Positions 29,212 to 39,879 of a stretch of DNA of 64,000 bases are shown piece by piece. Both the position numbers and the translations under genes were made by a program. The notes under the pieces are model-generated. The model had not been told where the DNA came from and made no database searches. It saw nothing but the letters and a program-made list of their open reading frames with translations. Numbering within the stretch: the first letter of the stretch is position 1; each line of letters begins with the position of its first letter. Origin of the DNA: an uncultured Clostridia bacterium (GTDB lineage: Bacteria; Bacillota; Clostridia; TANB77; CAG-508); assembly GCA_944387405.1 (NCBI GenBank), contig CALXET010000001.1, positions 424,862 through 488,861 of the forward strand. The letters are read 5' to 3'.

Positions 29212-30888
29212 ATGGCATTTGATGGTATTGTTACAAAATCTGTTGTTTCAGAATTAAATAATATATTAATTGGAGCAAGAGTAAATAAAGTATTTGAGCC
29301 AAGTAAAACTGAAATAGTTTTATCTCTTTATAATAATGGTATTAACTATTTATTAACGATTAATATTCATCCAGAAAATTATAGGCTACATTTAACTAAA
29401 TATAGCAAAAAGAATCCTGTTAATGCAATGAATTATTGTATGCTTCTTAGGAAATATCTTATTGGTTTTAAGATTTCTTCTATAAAGAGTTTTGATTTAG
29501 AAAGATTAGTAAAAATACACTTTGAGGGTAATAATGAATTACATGATAATGTTTCATATACTTTAATTGCAGAATTAATGGGACGTAGAAGTAATATTGT
29601 TTTATTAAATAATAAAAATGTAATTATTGATTCTCTAAAACATATAATTACATCTACAAGAGAAATTCTTCCTGCAAGACCTTATGAATATCCTGAGCTT
29701 TTTAAAACATCTTTACTTGAATTAGAAAACTTTGATAGTTTTTATAGATTGGTATCAAATACTTCTTATACAGATATTTCTGTTTGTTTATCTGATCTTT
29801 TTATAGGCTTTAGTACTGTCTTCGTAAATAATATATTAAATGAACTTTCTATTGAAAATTCTACTCATGATATAAATGATTTAAAAGAAATTTATGAATA
29901 TATTATTAATTTATTAAATAATCTCGGTACTGATAATGTTTCTTTCAAAAAAATATCTAACAAAGATTATACAATTGATTTTTCAAAGCAAAATAATTTA
30001 ATAAATTATGAATTAGATGACTTCTACTATAAAAAAGAATCTACAGATGAATTTGAAATTAAGAAAAGTCACTTACTTAAGATTATTTTAAGTAGTCTTA
30101 AGAAATGTTCTAAAAAGCTAGAAAACATTAATCACAAGCTTGCAGAATGTGAAAACATGGATAAATATAGATTATATGGTGAACTTCTTACTGCAAACTT
30201 GTATAAATTTAAAGATGTAAGCGAAACTCCTTCAGAAATTGAACTTGAAAATTATTATGATAATAATAACTTAATTAAAATTAAATTAGATACTACTTGT
30301 TCTATTCAAAAAAATATGGAAAAGTTTTTTAAAAAATACAATAAATTAAAAAACACATTGTCTGTTGTAACTGATCAAAAAAAAGAAGCAGAATTAGAAC
30401 TTAGATATATTGAAAGTATAATTTATTCTTTAGATTCAGTTACTTCAATTGAAGATTTAAGAGAAATACATGATGAATTTATTGAAAATGTATCTATTAA
30501 AAAGATAAGTTATAAAAATCTTAAAGTCTCTAAACCTAAAGAAAAAGAAGAAGTTCACTTAAATAAATATAACATTAATGGGTTTGACGTTTATGTTGGA
30601 AAAAATAATAAACAAAATGATTATCTTACTCTTCATTTTGCTCAGAAAAATGATTTATGGTTTCATGTTCAAGCATTTCATGGATGCCATGTAGTTTTAA
30701 AGACTAATGGAAAAGAACCTGATGAAGATACTATTTTTAAATGTGCTCTTCTTGCTAAACAAAATAGTAAAGCAAGTCTTGATAAAAATGTATCTATTGA
30801 TTACACATATATTAAATATGTTAGAAAAGCTCCTGGTCAAAAACCCGGAATGGTAAATTATACAAATTATAAAACTATAATATTATAA
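29212..30888 (+). CDS. rqcH: RqcH / NFACT (FbpA-like) ribosome quality-control protein
   Basis: Binds stalled 50S-peptidyl-tRNA complexes and adds alanine tails, marking nascent chains for degradation. The NFACT-N domain starts at MAFDGIVTKSVVSELNNILIGARVNKVF (key MAFDG); ELMGRRSNIVL near 122 carries the conserved Arg pair. A coiled-coil occupies roughly 280-410, and NFACT-R shows GKNNKQNDYLT, NDLWFHVQAFHGCHVVL and PGMVNYTNYKTI. At 558 residues it is nearly full length. It is monocistronic. If CGG stalls ribosomes in this organism, a rescue factor here is a suggestive but unproven companion. Confidence 0.95.
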   Translation: MAFDGIVTKSVVSELNNILIGARVNKVFEPSKTEIVLSLYNNGINYLLTINIHPENYRLHLTKYSKKNPVNAMNYCMLLRKYLIGFKISSIKSFDLERLVKIHFEGNNELHDNVSYTLIAELMGRRSNIVLLNNKNVIIDSLKHIITSTREILPARPYEYPELFKTSLLELENFDSFYRLVSNTSYTDISVCLSDLFIGFSTVFVNNILNELSIENSTHDINDLKEIYEYIINLLNNLGTDNVSFKKISNKDYTIDFSKQNNLINYELDDFYYKKESTDEFEIKKSHLLKIILSSLKKCSKKLENINHKLAECENMDKYRLYGELLTANLYKFKDVSETPSEIELENYYDNNNLIKIKLDTTCSIQKNMEKFFKKYNKLKNTLSVVTDQKKEAELELRYIESIIYSLDSVTSIEDLREIHDEFIENVSIKKISYKNLKVSKPKEKEEVHLNKYNINGFDVYVGKNNKQNDYLTLHFAQKNDLWFHVQAFHGCHVVLKTNGKEPDEDTIFKCALLAKQNSKASLDKNVSIDYTYIKYVRKAPGQKPGMVNYTNYKTIIL

Positions 30889-30894
30889 TAAGAT

Positions 30895-30939
30895 AAAAAG
30901 ATATTAGGTTAAATATAAAATCATCCTAATATCTTTTTT
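30895..30939. terminator. Bidirectional terminator between rqcH and the sortase gene
   Basis: A 14-bp stem AAAAAGATATTAGG / CCTAATATCTTTTT carries U-runs on both strands. Confidence 0.85.
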
Positions 30940-30947
30940 AAATTATT

Positions 30948-31568
30948 TTATTCTTCTTTTCCTAAAATTATTAATCTATTATCTGTTACTTCAACATCAT
31001 CTGTACAAGTAGATAAAGTTATTTCTCTCTTTCCCTGAGTGTCTCTGTTATAAAAAGATGCATCTGAAGAAGATGTTTCAAATATTTTATAAATCGTATA
31101 TTCTATTTCATCTTGTCCATTAGTTTTTAAATATATCTTATCTCCTATTTTTAGTTTAGTGACATTAGAAAATAATTCACCATTTTTATAATTATGTCCA
31201 ATTATAACTGTATTTCCTGGTCTATTAAATCCATCAGTACTATATAAATATGCACTAGATATTTCTATTGCATCAGCGGTAACACTAGAAATAACTTTTT
31301 GATTCAAATTTATAGCTGGAATTCTAAGCTCTCCAAAAGTATCATATCCTTCATATTTAACTATTGGAATTTCTTCATCAGGATTTTTCTCTTCTACTGG
31401 AGGTGTAACTACAATATTATGATCATATTCCATAGATATTGAACCTTTATTTATTCCCACATCAATAATTGGCTCTGTAACTAAAGTTGATATATATATA
31501 ATAGGAAGAACCATAATTGGAAATAAAGTTACCGCTATACCTCTTTTATTTTTTAAAAACTTAATCAT
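30948..31568 (-). CDS. Sortase (class D/E-like)
   Basis: Cysteine transpeptidase that joins or cuts surface proteins at the cell wall. It has an N-terminal membrane anchor (residues 11-30), then the beta-barrel with FGELRIPAINLNQKV, the catalytic His125 in VIIGHNYKNG, Cys188 in TLSTC, and Arg198 in NRLIILG. At 206 residues the length is normal. No sorting-signal substrate is visible nearby; the exact class is uncertain. The next gene upstream encodes an anchored outside protein with a 40-base gap. Confidence 0.93.
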   Translation of the reverse strand: MIKFLKNKRGIAVTLFPIMVLPIIYISTLVTEPIIDVGINKGSISMEYDHNIVVTPPVEEKNPDEEIPIVKYEGYDTFGELRIPAINLNQKVISSVTADAIEISSAYLYSTDGFNRPGNTVIIGHNYKNGELFSNVTKLKIGDKIYLKTNGQDEIEYTIYKIFETSSSDASFYNRDTQGKREITLSTCTDDVEVTDNRLIILGKEE

Positions 31569-31608
31569 TTGTGATTCCTCCTTTTATATAATTTATAATT
31601 TTACTAGA

Positions 31609-32853
31609 TTATATTGCTAAATCATCATATTCATCAATTTTCCACATATTATCTTCTTTTACTAAAACTAATTCTTCTGTTTCAGTTGTATATTCTATAT
31701 TTGCTTTTTCAAGTTCTTCTTTTAGATTTTCTGTAGAAGCAACTCCTTTTTCAATATCATTCATATCTTTATAATAATATCCTGTAAGAGTAAATGTTAA
31801 CTTGTTGTCTGTAGCTTCTTTAAGAGACATTTCCTCTCCTATATAATCCATTCTGCCACCAATTCCAGGAGATATTAAATACATCTTTCCTTTGTATTCT
31901 TCTATATATCCAGGACCTGCATTATTTATTGAAAAATAGCTATCTATAAATTTTTGTGTAAATTTATTTTCAAATTGTCCTTCATAATCTAAAATTTCTC
32001 TTGCATAACTAACAGAACCAATATCTGTATCTTTAGTAGCAAGTTTAACATTAGATGAGAAATTTACTATATAATCAAGCATTTCTTCTCCAATCTTTTC
32101 TGCTTCTGCAGAATCTGGAGCATTTAATTTACTTTCATTTTCTTTCTTTAATTCTTCTATATTAAAAATGAAATTTGATTTTATATCGTCAATTGATTTA
32201 ACTTCTTCATAACTGTCTCTTACATTAGATTTTGGGCTTTCTGCACCTACATAAATCGTTTCAATATTTGATTTTTCTATAATTTTCTCACTATCTGGTA
32301 TAGTAATATATTTTTCACTATACTCTTTGCTAGACTGATCATATTCTTTTGCATCAGAACATTTTGAATCAATTACTCTTATTTTTGAAATTCTTCTTTC
32401 TTCCTTCTCGAATCCATAATCATCTGTAGTTTTTACTGTTTCCATATCTGCAAATCCATATAAGTATTTATCATTATTTATATCATACACCATGCAAATT
32501 TCTTGATTATTTAATAATTTCGTTATTTCTTCAACAGCCCCGTCTATTATAGAATAGATTGTAATTTCTTTATTAGCTCTTGAATATGAATCTCCAAAAT
32601 ATCCATTTGCACTAATAAGTTCTGGAATATTGTCATTATCTAAATCTAAAAAGAAATATGAAAATCCGTCATAATTATTTTCTTCTTCATATTCATCTAA
32701 TTTAATTTTAACAAAATCTGCATATAAATCTTCTGGAGTCTCTTCTTCTTTTTCTTTATCATCATTATTATTTTTTAAATATAAGTATCCAACTAATCCT
32801 GCTATAGCTAGTATAGCAATAATTAAAATTACAATAACTATTTTCTTTTTCAT
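31609..32853 (-). CDS. Membrane-anchored extracellular protein of unknown function
   Basis: I do not recognise the family with certainty. An N-terminal helix (IVIVILIIAILAIAGLVGYLYL) anchors a lysine/glutamate-rich linker and an outside domain. FFLDLDNDNIPELI near residue 68 looks like a calcium-binding or FG-GAP type loop as found in VCBS-like repeats, and a second half contains YLISPGIGGRMDYIG. At 414 residues it lies 41 bases upstream of the sortase gene and just after ackA. It may be a surface or solute-sensing protein; this is inference. Confidence 0.7.
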   Translation of the reverse strand: MKKKIVIVILIIAILAIAGLVGYLYLKNNNDDKEKEEETPEDLYADFVKIKLDEYEEENNYDGFSYFFLDLDNDNIPELISANGYFGDSYSRANKEITIYSIIDGAVEEITKLLNNQEICMVYDINNDKYLYGFADMETVKTTDDYGFEKEERRISKIRVIDSKCSDAKEYDQSSKEYSEKYITIPDSEKIIEKSNIETIYVGAESPKSNVRDSYEEVKSIDDIKSNFIFNIEELKKENESKLNAPDSAEAEKIGEEMLDYIVNFSSNVKLATKDTDIGSVSYAREILDYEGQFENKFTQKFIDSYFSINNAGPGYIEEYKGKMYLISPGIGGRMDYIGEEMSLKEATDNKLTFTLTGYYYKDMNDIEKGVASTENLKEELEKANIEYTTETEELVLVKEDNMWKIDEYDDLAI

Positions 32854-32863
32854 TTTTAACTCC

Positions 32864-34057
32864 TTATTTACTAATTAATTCTTTTGTATCTCTTGCTATC
32901 ATTAGCTCCTCATTTGTTGGAACTATATACACTTTAACTTTTGAATTTTTAGTAGATATTAATCTTTCTTCGCTTCTTATATTATTTGCTTCATCATCAA
33001 TTTCAACACCTAAAAACTTTAGATGTTCACATATTCCTTTACGAATTTTTATTTGATTTTCACCAATTCCAGCTGTAAATGTTATTACATCTACACCATC
33101 CATTGCCATAGCGAACTTTGAAATAAATCCTGCAACATTATAATTATAATTTTCTATTGCCAAACGTGCTCTTTCATTTCCATTTGCTTTTTCTGCTTCA
33201 ACATCTCTAAAGTCTGGTGAAACTCCTGATATTCCAAGGACACCTGATTTTTTGTTCAATACCTTTTCTACCTCGTCTGCTGTCATATTTTCATTTTTCA
33301 TTAGAAATGTAACAATTGACGGATCTAAATCTCCTGATCTTGTACACATTGGAATTCCCCCAAGTGGAGTAAGTCCCATAGTAGTATCATAAGACTCACC
33401 ATATTTTATTGCACAAAGACTAGCACCTTGACCTAAATGGCAGTTTATTATTCTAAGATTCTTAATATCTTCATCCATCATTTCAGCAACTCTTCTTGCT
33501 ACATACATATGAGATGTTCCATGAAATCCATATTTTCTAATTCCATATTTCTCATAATATTCATATGGAAGTGGATAAATATATTGCTCTTTCTTCATTG
33601 TTTGATGAAATGCTGTATCAAATACTGCAACCATTTTTGCACCTGGAATTTCTTTTTGACAAGCTTCAATTCCAAGTAACCCTGCTGGATTATGAAGTGG
33701 TGCAAGTGGTATACATTCTTTAATAGCATCTATAACTTCATCATTTATTAATACAGATTTATTAAATTTTTCTCCACCATGAACTATTCTATGTCCTACT
33801 GCTGAAATTTCTTCTAATGAATCAATTACTTTATATTCTGGATTTGTTAATTGTTTTAAAGCAAAATCAATTGCATCTTTATGATTATCTACTGGATTTT
33901 CTAAAACATATTTTTCTCCATTAACTTTATGAGTTAAAAAAGAATTTCCTTCTCCTATTCTTTCATATGTTCCTTTGGCTAAAACGTTTTCATTATCCAT
34001 ATCTATTAATTGATATTTAAATGATGAACTTCCACAATTTAAAACTAATATTTTCAT
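32864..34057 (-). CDS. ackA: Acetate kinase, copy 1
   Basis: Acetyl-phosphate + ADP to acetate + ATP, the energy step of acetate fermentation. Motifs are LVLNCGSSSFKYQL at the start, GHRIVHGGEKF, FDTAFHQT near 148, YGFHGTSH near 177, INCHLGQGAS near 205, and the nucleotide-site FTAGIGENQIKIR near 325, all intact. I place the start at 34057 because GGAGAAT precedes that ATG; the open frame includes an earlier ATG (34078), but the ribosome site lies inside that extension. 397 residues. It is the downstream member of pta-ackA2-ackA1. Confidence 0.96.
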   Translation of the reverse strand: MKILVLNCGSSSFKYQLIDMDNENVLAKGTYERIGEGNSFLTHKVNGEKYVLENPVDNHKDAIDFALKQLTNPEYKVIDSLEEISAVGHRIVHGGEKFNKSVLINDEVIDAIKECIPLAPLHNPAGLLGIEACQKEIPGAKMVAVFDTAFHQTMKKEQYIYPLPYEYYEKYGIRKYGFHGTSHMYVARRVAEMMDEDIKNLRIINCHLGQGASLCAIKYGESYDTTMGLTPLGGIPMCTRSGDLDPSIVTFLMKNENMTADEVEKVLNKKSGVLGISGVSPDFRDVEAEKANGNERARLAIENYNYNVAGFISKFAMAMDGVDVITFTAGIGENQIKIRKGICEHLKFLGVEIDDEANNIRSEERLISTKNSKVKVYIVPTNEELMIARDTKELISK

Positions 34058-34081
34058 TTTTATTCTCCTTTTTTTCAAACA

Positions 34082-34105
34082 AAAGACGCTTATATTTGCG
34101 CCTTT
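34082..34105 (-). terminator. Weak hairpin between the two ackA copies
   Basis: Stem AAAGGCGC / GCGTCTTT (one G-U) followed by TGTTTG on the minus strand. It may be an attenuator that lowers expression of the second ackA; weak evidence. Confidence 0.4.
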
Positions 34106-34129
34106 TATTTTATATTTAAATTAAATAGA

Positions 34130-35326
34130 TTACATATTTTCTATTATTTCTTTTGTTTCTCTTGCTATCATTAATTCTTCTTCTGTTGGCACTACATAAA
34201 CTAAAACTTTAGAATTTTCTGAGCTTATTTTTCTTTCTTCTGCTTTTACTTTATTTGCTTCTTTATCTAGTTCTACTCCTAAAAATTTTAATTTATCACA
34301 TAAAATTTCTCTTGTTTCATTTCCTCTTTCACCAGTACCTGCCGTAAATGTTATTACATCTACACCATTCATTGCAACAACACATCTTGCAATATAACAT
34401 GCAACTAAATAATGATATACATCTAAAGCAAGCATTGCTTGTTTTCCTCCACTCCACGCAACAGGCTCAATATCTCTTGCGTCTGGTGAAATTTCAGACA
34501 CACCATATAGTCCTGATTTTTTATTTAAAATATTATTCATTTCTTCTGGAGTTAAATTTTCTTTTTCCATTAAGAAAGTAACAACTGATGGATCTAAATC
34601 CCCTGATCTTGATCCCATTGGAATTCCTCCAAGTGGAGTAAGTCCCATGCTTGTCTCTACTGATTTACCATTTTGAATTGCACACACACTTGCTCCTTGT
34701 CCAAGATGGCAATTAATAATTTTTAATTCCTCTACAGGTTTTCCGATTAATTCTGCTACCCTTCTTGAAACATATAAATGTGATGTCCCATGAAAGCCAT
34801 ATTTTCTAACACCATACTCTTTATAATATTTATATGGTATTGGATAAATATATCTTTCTTCAGGAAGTGTCTGATGAAAAGCAGTATCAAATACTGCAAC
34901 CATAGGGGTTCCAGGCATATCTTTTTTGCAAGCTTCTATTCCAAGTAATCCTGCTGGGTTATGAAGTGGTGCAAGTGGTATACAAGCTTTTATTTCTTCT
35001 ATAACTCCATCATCAATTAATACTGGTTTATTATATTTTTCACCACCATGGACTATTCTATGTCCTACTGCATCAATATCTTTTAAGTCTTTTATTACTC
35101 CATATTCTTTATTTTCCAATTGTTCCATTACGATATTTAATGCTTCGCTATGGTCATTTGCATGTTTTTCTATCTTAATCTTTTGTCCATTTACTTTGTG
35201 AGTTAAAAAAGAATCATCATGTCCTATTCTTTCGTAATAACCTTTTGCTAATACCTTTTCATCTTCCATATTTATTAATTGATATTTTAAAGATGAACTA
35301 CCACTATTTAATACTAATATCTTCAT
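34130..35326 (-). CDS. ackA: Acetate kinase, copy 2 (diverged nucleotide loop)
   Basis: A second acetate-kinase gene, 398 residues, in tandem with copy 1 and closest to pta. It shares NSGSSSLKYQL, GHRIVHGGEKY, FDTAFHQT, YGFHGTSH and NCHLGQGAS. In the adenosine-binding loop the family GIGEN reads GTGERGNETRE here, and the RDV region reads SPDARDIEPVAWSGGKQ. The catalytic acetyl-phosphate residues are kept, so it is probably a working acyl kinase, perhaps with different nucleotide or acyl preference. It contains ATC GGA (TCGGA) in frame without disruption. Confidence 0.93.
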   Translation of the reverse strand: MKILVLNSGSSSLKYQLINMEDEKVLAKGYYERIGHDDSFLTHKVNGQKIKIEKHANDHSEALNIVMEQLENKEYGVIKDLKDIDAVGHRIVHGGEKYNKPVLIDDGVIEEIKACIPLAPLHNPAGLLGIEACKKDMPGTPMVAVFDTAFHQTLPEERYIYPIPYKYYKEYGVRKYGFHGTSHLYVSRRVAELIGKPVEELKIINCHLGQGASVCAIQNGKSVETSMGLTPLGGIPMGSRSGDLDPSVVTFLMEKENLTPEEMNNILNKKSGLYGVSEISPDARDIEPVAWSGGKQAMLALDVYHYLVACYIARCVVAMNGVDVITFTAGTGERGNETREILCDKLKFLGVELDKEANKVKAEERKISSENSKVLVYVVPTEEELMIARETKEIIENM

Positions 35327-35367
35327 AACTACCTCCTTTTAGGCTTCTATAGTATGTATATTTTTAA

Positions 35368-36375
<1,008 letters not shown>

Positions 36376-36424
36376 TTAAAGTTAAAATATTATCTAGATT
36401 ATATAAAAATTATTTCTTAAAGTC

Positions 36425-36464
36425 AACAAAAAAGCTGATAGAATACTTGATATCTACCAGCTTT
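36425..36464 (-). terminator. Terminator after the anchored protein at 36478
   Basis: Stem AAAGCTGGTAGA / TCTATCAGCTTT (one G-U) then TTTTTTGTTG on the minus strand. Confidence 0.8.
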
Positions 36465-36477
36465 ATTAAAGATTAAA

Positions 36478-37029
36478 TTAATTATTTTCTAACATATCAT
36501 AAGTATATTCATTTCCTACTATATTTGAATTGTTTCCGTAAGCTTCATCAACATTTGCTTCTAATATTTTTACTGTTTTATTATTTACTATCTCTAAAAC
36601 AAAGTTTGATGTAGTTGCTTTTCCTTCAACATCTTCTAGGTTTTCATATACTTTAGTTAAATCACACACTAATTTATTATTTTCAACTTTATAAGTTCCT
36701 TCTGCATATTTTCCATCTAAATCTTTAACATATACTACACTATTTTCTGATTTAAAATCAAAACTAATATCAGAATCTAAAACATCTTCTTTATTTTCAT
36801 TTTGTGCAGATGTTATAAAATACTTACCATATTCTAGATTTGTTCCAGATATATTATTTTTGTTTTCTAAATAAGCTTTATATTCTTCTGAATTAAATTG
36901 ATAAAATGGGCTATATTTTAAGAAAATAAATCTAGAAACTGCAAATCCTGCAAAAAGAGCAATTAATATTGTTAGTATAATTATTATTATCTCTATTACT
37001 ATTTTACTTTTATTATCTTTTTCTTTCAT
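36478..37029 (-). CDS. Membrane-anchored outside protein, unknown
   Basis: I do not recognise this family. It has 183 residues: a charged start, one membrane helix (about 10-32, VIEIIIIILTILIALFAGFA) and an outside beta-rich domain with repeated DLDGKYAEGTYKVENNKLVCDL-like strands (about 105-135; key GTYKVENN). The segment just after the helix, AVSRFIFLKYSPF, resembles IMSRKMFLDIEC in the neighbouring gene, so the two may be distant duplicates. The gap to that gene is 18 bases, so they are likely co-expressed. Confidence 0.7.
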   Translation of the reverse strand: MKEKDNKSKIVIEIIIIILTILIALFAGFAVSRFIFLKYSPFYQFNSEEYKAYLENKNNISGTNLEYGKYFITSAQNENKEDVLDSDISFDFKSENSVVYVKDLDGKYAEGTYKVENNKLVCDLTKVYENLEDVEGKATTSNFVLEIVNNKTVKILEANVDEAYGNNSNIVGNEYTYDMLENN

Positions 37030-37047
37030 AAACTCTTCAACTCCTCC

Positions 37048-37803
37048 TTACTCAATATTAGATTCAACTCTAACTATTCCTGTACACGTATTTTCTTTTT
37101 CTTCTAATGGTTGTGCAGGTGTCTCTGCATTTTCAAGTTCTTCTGTTTCTGAATCTTCATCTGCAGCATTTTCTGCTGTTTCATCAAATTCAAAGTAATA
37201 CGTATAATTTTCACTTGGAGTATAGTTTACAAAATATTCTTCAACTGTTCCTATTTTTTCTCCATCTTCATTTTTAATTTCAACATCTTTGTTTACATCT
37301 GCATAAACAAATTTTTCTGTTTTTGTTAATAATGGATTTCCTGTTTCTTCTGATATTAACCAATATGTTTTAATATCTCTTTTTTCAATAGAATATGATT
37401 TTCCATTTGCTTCATTTCTTAAAAATTCTTTTCCATCTTCTTCAACATATTGATATTCGCCATCTTTTAAAGAATATTTCTTATCTGTTTTAATGAAATT
37501 ATATTCCTCTTCATTAATTCCATAAGGAACATATTTTATACCTTTTAAATTATAATTATCTGTTCCTTCGATTTTCTCTGCTGTTTTAATATTTATAACA
37601 TCACTAATTTCTCTATCTAATTTCACATAGTCTTGAGTTACATATTTTTGAGGATTCCACCAACATTGTGTATTGCATTCAATATCTAAAAACATTTTTC
37701 TAGACATAATGAATCCTACAGTAAATGCTATTACTATAATTAGTAACATTACACATATTTCTAAAAAAGCACTTAAACCACTCTTTTCATTAACTTCTTT
37801 CAT
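37048..37803 (-). CDS. Membrane-anchored outside protein, unknown (paralogue-like)
   Basis: 251 residues with one membrane helix at about 10-32 (FLEICVMLLIIVIAFTVGFI) followed by MSRKMFLDIECNTQCWWNPQ, an outside domain rich in beta strands, and a glutamate-rich C-terminal tail (ENAADEDSETEELENAETPA). Function unknown. The CNTQC pair close to the membrane could form a disulphide. It starts 97 bases from the divergent RluA-type gene, so the gap holds promoters for both. Confidence 0.7.
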   Translation of the reverse strand: MKEVNEKSGLSAFLEICVMLLIIVIAFTVGFIMSRKMFLDIECNTQCWWNPQKYVTQDYVKLDREISDVINIKTAEKIEGTDNYNLKGIKYVPYGINEEEYNFIKTDKKYSLKDGEYQYVEEDGKEFLRNEANGKSYSIEKRDIKTYWLISEETGNPLLTKTEKFVYADVNKDVEIKNEDGEKIGTVEEYFVNYTPSENYTYYFEFDETAENAADEDSETEELENAETPAQPLEEKENTCTGIVRVESNIE

Positions 37804-37900
37804 TAAAAATTCCTCCTATTCTTTTGTAAAAAAATATATTATAATATATAATTATTTTATCTATATTCAAGATTTGTGTCAATGACTAAAAGGAGTTTTT

Positions 37901-38776
37901 ATGAACATAAAATATATTATAAAAAAAGATGATATTTCTATTAAACAAATTTTAAAAGAAAAATTTGAAATGTCAGAAAAATTAATTATTAAACTCAAAC
38001 AAAATAAAAGAATTTATATAAATGACGAACCTGTATATATTACTTATAAAATAAAAGAAAATGACATTTTATATATAGATTTAGATTTTACCGAAGCTTC
38101 TGATAATATAATTCCAAATAAAAATATAAAATTAAATATATTATATGAAGATGAATTTTTATTAATATTAGATAAAGATTCAGGTATTCCTGTTCATCCT
38201 TCTTCTATGCATTATACTGATTCTTTATCTAATGGAGTAAAATATTATTTCGAAAAAAATAATATAAATAAAAAAATCAGACCTGTAAACAGGCTTGATA
38301 AAAATACTTCTGGAATAGTAATTTTTTCAAAATCAGACTATATTCAAGAATGTCTAATAAAACAAATGCATAATAATATTTTCAAAAAATATTATATTGG
38401 AATACTTGATGGAAAGCTAAATAAAAAGGAAGGTACTATATGTGCTCCAATTTCTAGAAAAGAAGGTAGCATTATTGAAAGAGAAGTTTCAAGTATAGGA
38501 AAAGAAGCTGTTACTCATTATAAAGTTATAACAGAATCTGATAAATATTCAGAGGTTGAGTTTTTGCTTGAGACTGGAAGAACACATCAAATCCGAGTTC
38601 ACTCAAAATTCATAGGTCATCCAATATTAGGTGATGATTTATACGGACTTAAAAATGAAAGACTTAATAGACATTTATTACATGCATATAAAGTAACATT
38701 CATTCACCCGATTAGTAAAAAAAATATGTGTATAATTTCTGATCTTCCAAAAGTTTTTAGAGAGATACTTAAATAA
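37901..38776 (+). CDS. RluA-family pseudouridine synthase
   Basis: Isomerises uridine to pseudouridine in ribosomal RNA or tRNA. It has an S4-like N-terminal domain (1-75), then LNILYEDEFLLILDKDSGIPVHP (key DKDSGIPVHP) and the catalytic RPVNRLDKNTSGIVIFSKS with Asp near 124. LETGRTHQIRVHSKFIGHPILGDDLYG near 228-254 (key GRTHQIRVH) is the standard motif III. At 291 residues it is full length. Which of RluC/D/YtzG-type sites it modifies cannot be told. A hairpin overlapping its stop ends transcription. Confidence 0.94.
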   Translation: MNIKYIIKKDDISIKQILKEKFEMSEKLIIKLKQNKRIYINDEPVYITYKIKENDILYIDLDFTEASDNIIPNKNIKLNILYEDEFLLILDKDSGIPVHPSSMHYTDSLSNGVKYYFEKNNINKKIRPVNRLDKNTSGIVIFSKSDYIQECLIKQMHNNIFKKYYIGILDGKLNKKEGTICAPISRKEGSIIEREVSSIGKEAVTHYKVITESDKYSEVEFLLETGRTHQIRVHSKFIGHPILGDDLYGLKNERLNRHLLHAYKVTFIHPISKKNMCIISDLPKVFREILK

Positions 38777-38788
38777 AAGTATCTCTCT
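38759..38788 (+). terminator. Terminator overlapping the RluA-type gene's stop
   Basis: Stem AGAGAGATACTT / AAGTATCTCTCT (12 bp) with an AAATAA loop containing the TAA stop; the U-run is weak. Confidence 0.65.
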
Positions 38789-38808
38789 ATCTTAAATTTC
38801 TTAGTTTC

Positions 38809-39321
38809 CTATACATTTTTTAACATACTTGTATCATTTATGATATAATCTCCATCTCTACTACTATAATTTTCAATTAGCAATGTGAATTTTTCTTTCA
38901 TTCCATTTATAGTTTTTTGATTTAATCCTGTAATATTATTTTTAATTATATATTTATCTTGTTCATCTACAAAAAAATACATCTTATTCTCTTGAGGAAT
39001 ATATATACATTCTCCTGATCCTATCTTTAAAAGTTGTTCTTCTGTATATATTGGAATTTTTTCATCTTCTGCTCCAAAATTTTCACTAAATACTTGTGTA
39101 GCGTCTTCCTTTTCATATATGGCTTTTACTTTGGCATTTGCTTCTAATTGAGTTTCAAATTTTCTACTATTTATTATATAAATGCTCATAATAAATACAG
39201 AAAAGAACAACATTGTAATTATTACATATATAGTTATTGACCCTACTTCACTTTTAAGTATATTTTTATTATTATTATTTTTTTTATTTTTGTGTTTATT
39301 AATTATATTATCTTTTATCAT
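38809..39321 (-). CDS. Small pilin-like or anchored protein, unknown
   Basis: 170 residues: a lysine/asparagine-rich cytosolic start (NKHKNKKNNNNKN), then EVGSITIYVIITMLFFSVFIMSIYIIN, a membrane helix preceded by Glu-Val-Gly-Ser as in some pseudopilin/TadE-like proteins, and a soluble domain ending in IENYSSRDGDYIINDTSM. I do not recognise the family; TadE-like is only a possibility. It is a single gene between the RluA-type gene and rnpB. Confidence 0.65.
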   Translation of the reverse strand: MIKDNIINKHKNKKNNNNKNILKSEVGSITIYVIITMLFFSVFIMSIYIINSRKFETQLEANAKVKAIYEKEDATQVFSENFGAEDEKIPIYTEEQLLKIGSGECIYIPQENKMYFFVDEQDKYIIKNNITGLNQKTINGMKEKFTLLIENYSSRDGDYIINDTSMLKNV

Positions 39322-39440
39322 AATTATCTTTATACTTTCTCCTTTGTTAATTTATCTTTTTTATTATTTTATACTATTAAAACTTATAAAATCAATACTA
39401 TTTTTTATCATTTATTCTAAATTTATCAAATCTTACAAAT

Positions 39441-39478
39441 AAAAAAACATCTAAAATAGGTTTTTCCTATCTTAGATG
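39441..39478 (-). terminator. Terminator after rnpB
   Basis: Stem CATCTAAGATAGG / CCTATTTTAGATG (one G-U) then TTTTTTTATT on the minus strand. Confidence 0.9.
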
Positions 39479-39481
39479 ATA

Positions 39482-39838
39482 TTTATAAGTAAGTCTATAA
39501 GCCGGGTTCTGTCTTGAATAGTCATTTATCTAGAATATATATCACTATATATTTCAAGCCACCTACTGCCATAAGATGACGAGCAGTCTTAGCCTTATTG
39601 GACTTATGCGGTGTTGCTCCAGGTGGGGTTTACACGAACAAGAAATATCACTATTTCTCCGGTGAGCTCTTACCTCGCCTTTTCACCCTTACCAATTTCT
39701 TGGCGGTAATTTTCTGTTGCACTTTCCTTAAGGTTTCCCTCACTAGACGTTATCTAGCACCATTTGCTCTATGGAGCCCGGACTTTCCTCTCATGGAACC
39801 TTTCGGTTATCATCAGCGACTATTCGGCTTACTCTTTA
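39482..39838 (-). ncRNA. rnpB: RNase P RNA, bacterial class A
   Basis: The catalytic RNA of RNase P, which trims tRNA 5' ends. The minus strand shows GAGGAAAGTCCGGGCTCC (conserved CR-I), GTGCAACAGAAA, AAGGGTGAAAAGG, and the 3' part GACAGAACCCGGCTTATAG (CR-V) that pairs with the 5' arm. The P4 halves and length (~357 nt) fit class A. The exact ends are approximate. An apparent plus-strand open frame at 39598 is only the complement of this RNA. Confidence 0.95.
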
Positions 39839-39879
39839 TATATTTTAAAGTTTTTTTAATATTTTGTCAAATTTTGAGT

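Noticed and set aside
29881..30900. CGG-like triplets in rqcH (CTC GGT, CCC GGA) as further shift sites
   Set aside because: They are out of frame (Leu-Gly and Pro-Gly), and the protein is continuous.
34058..34078. N-terminal extension of ackA copy 1
   Set aside because: It contains the ribosome site for the real ATG at 34057.
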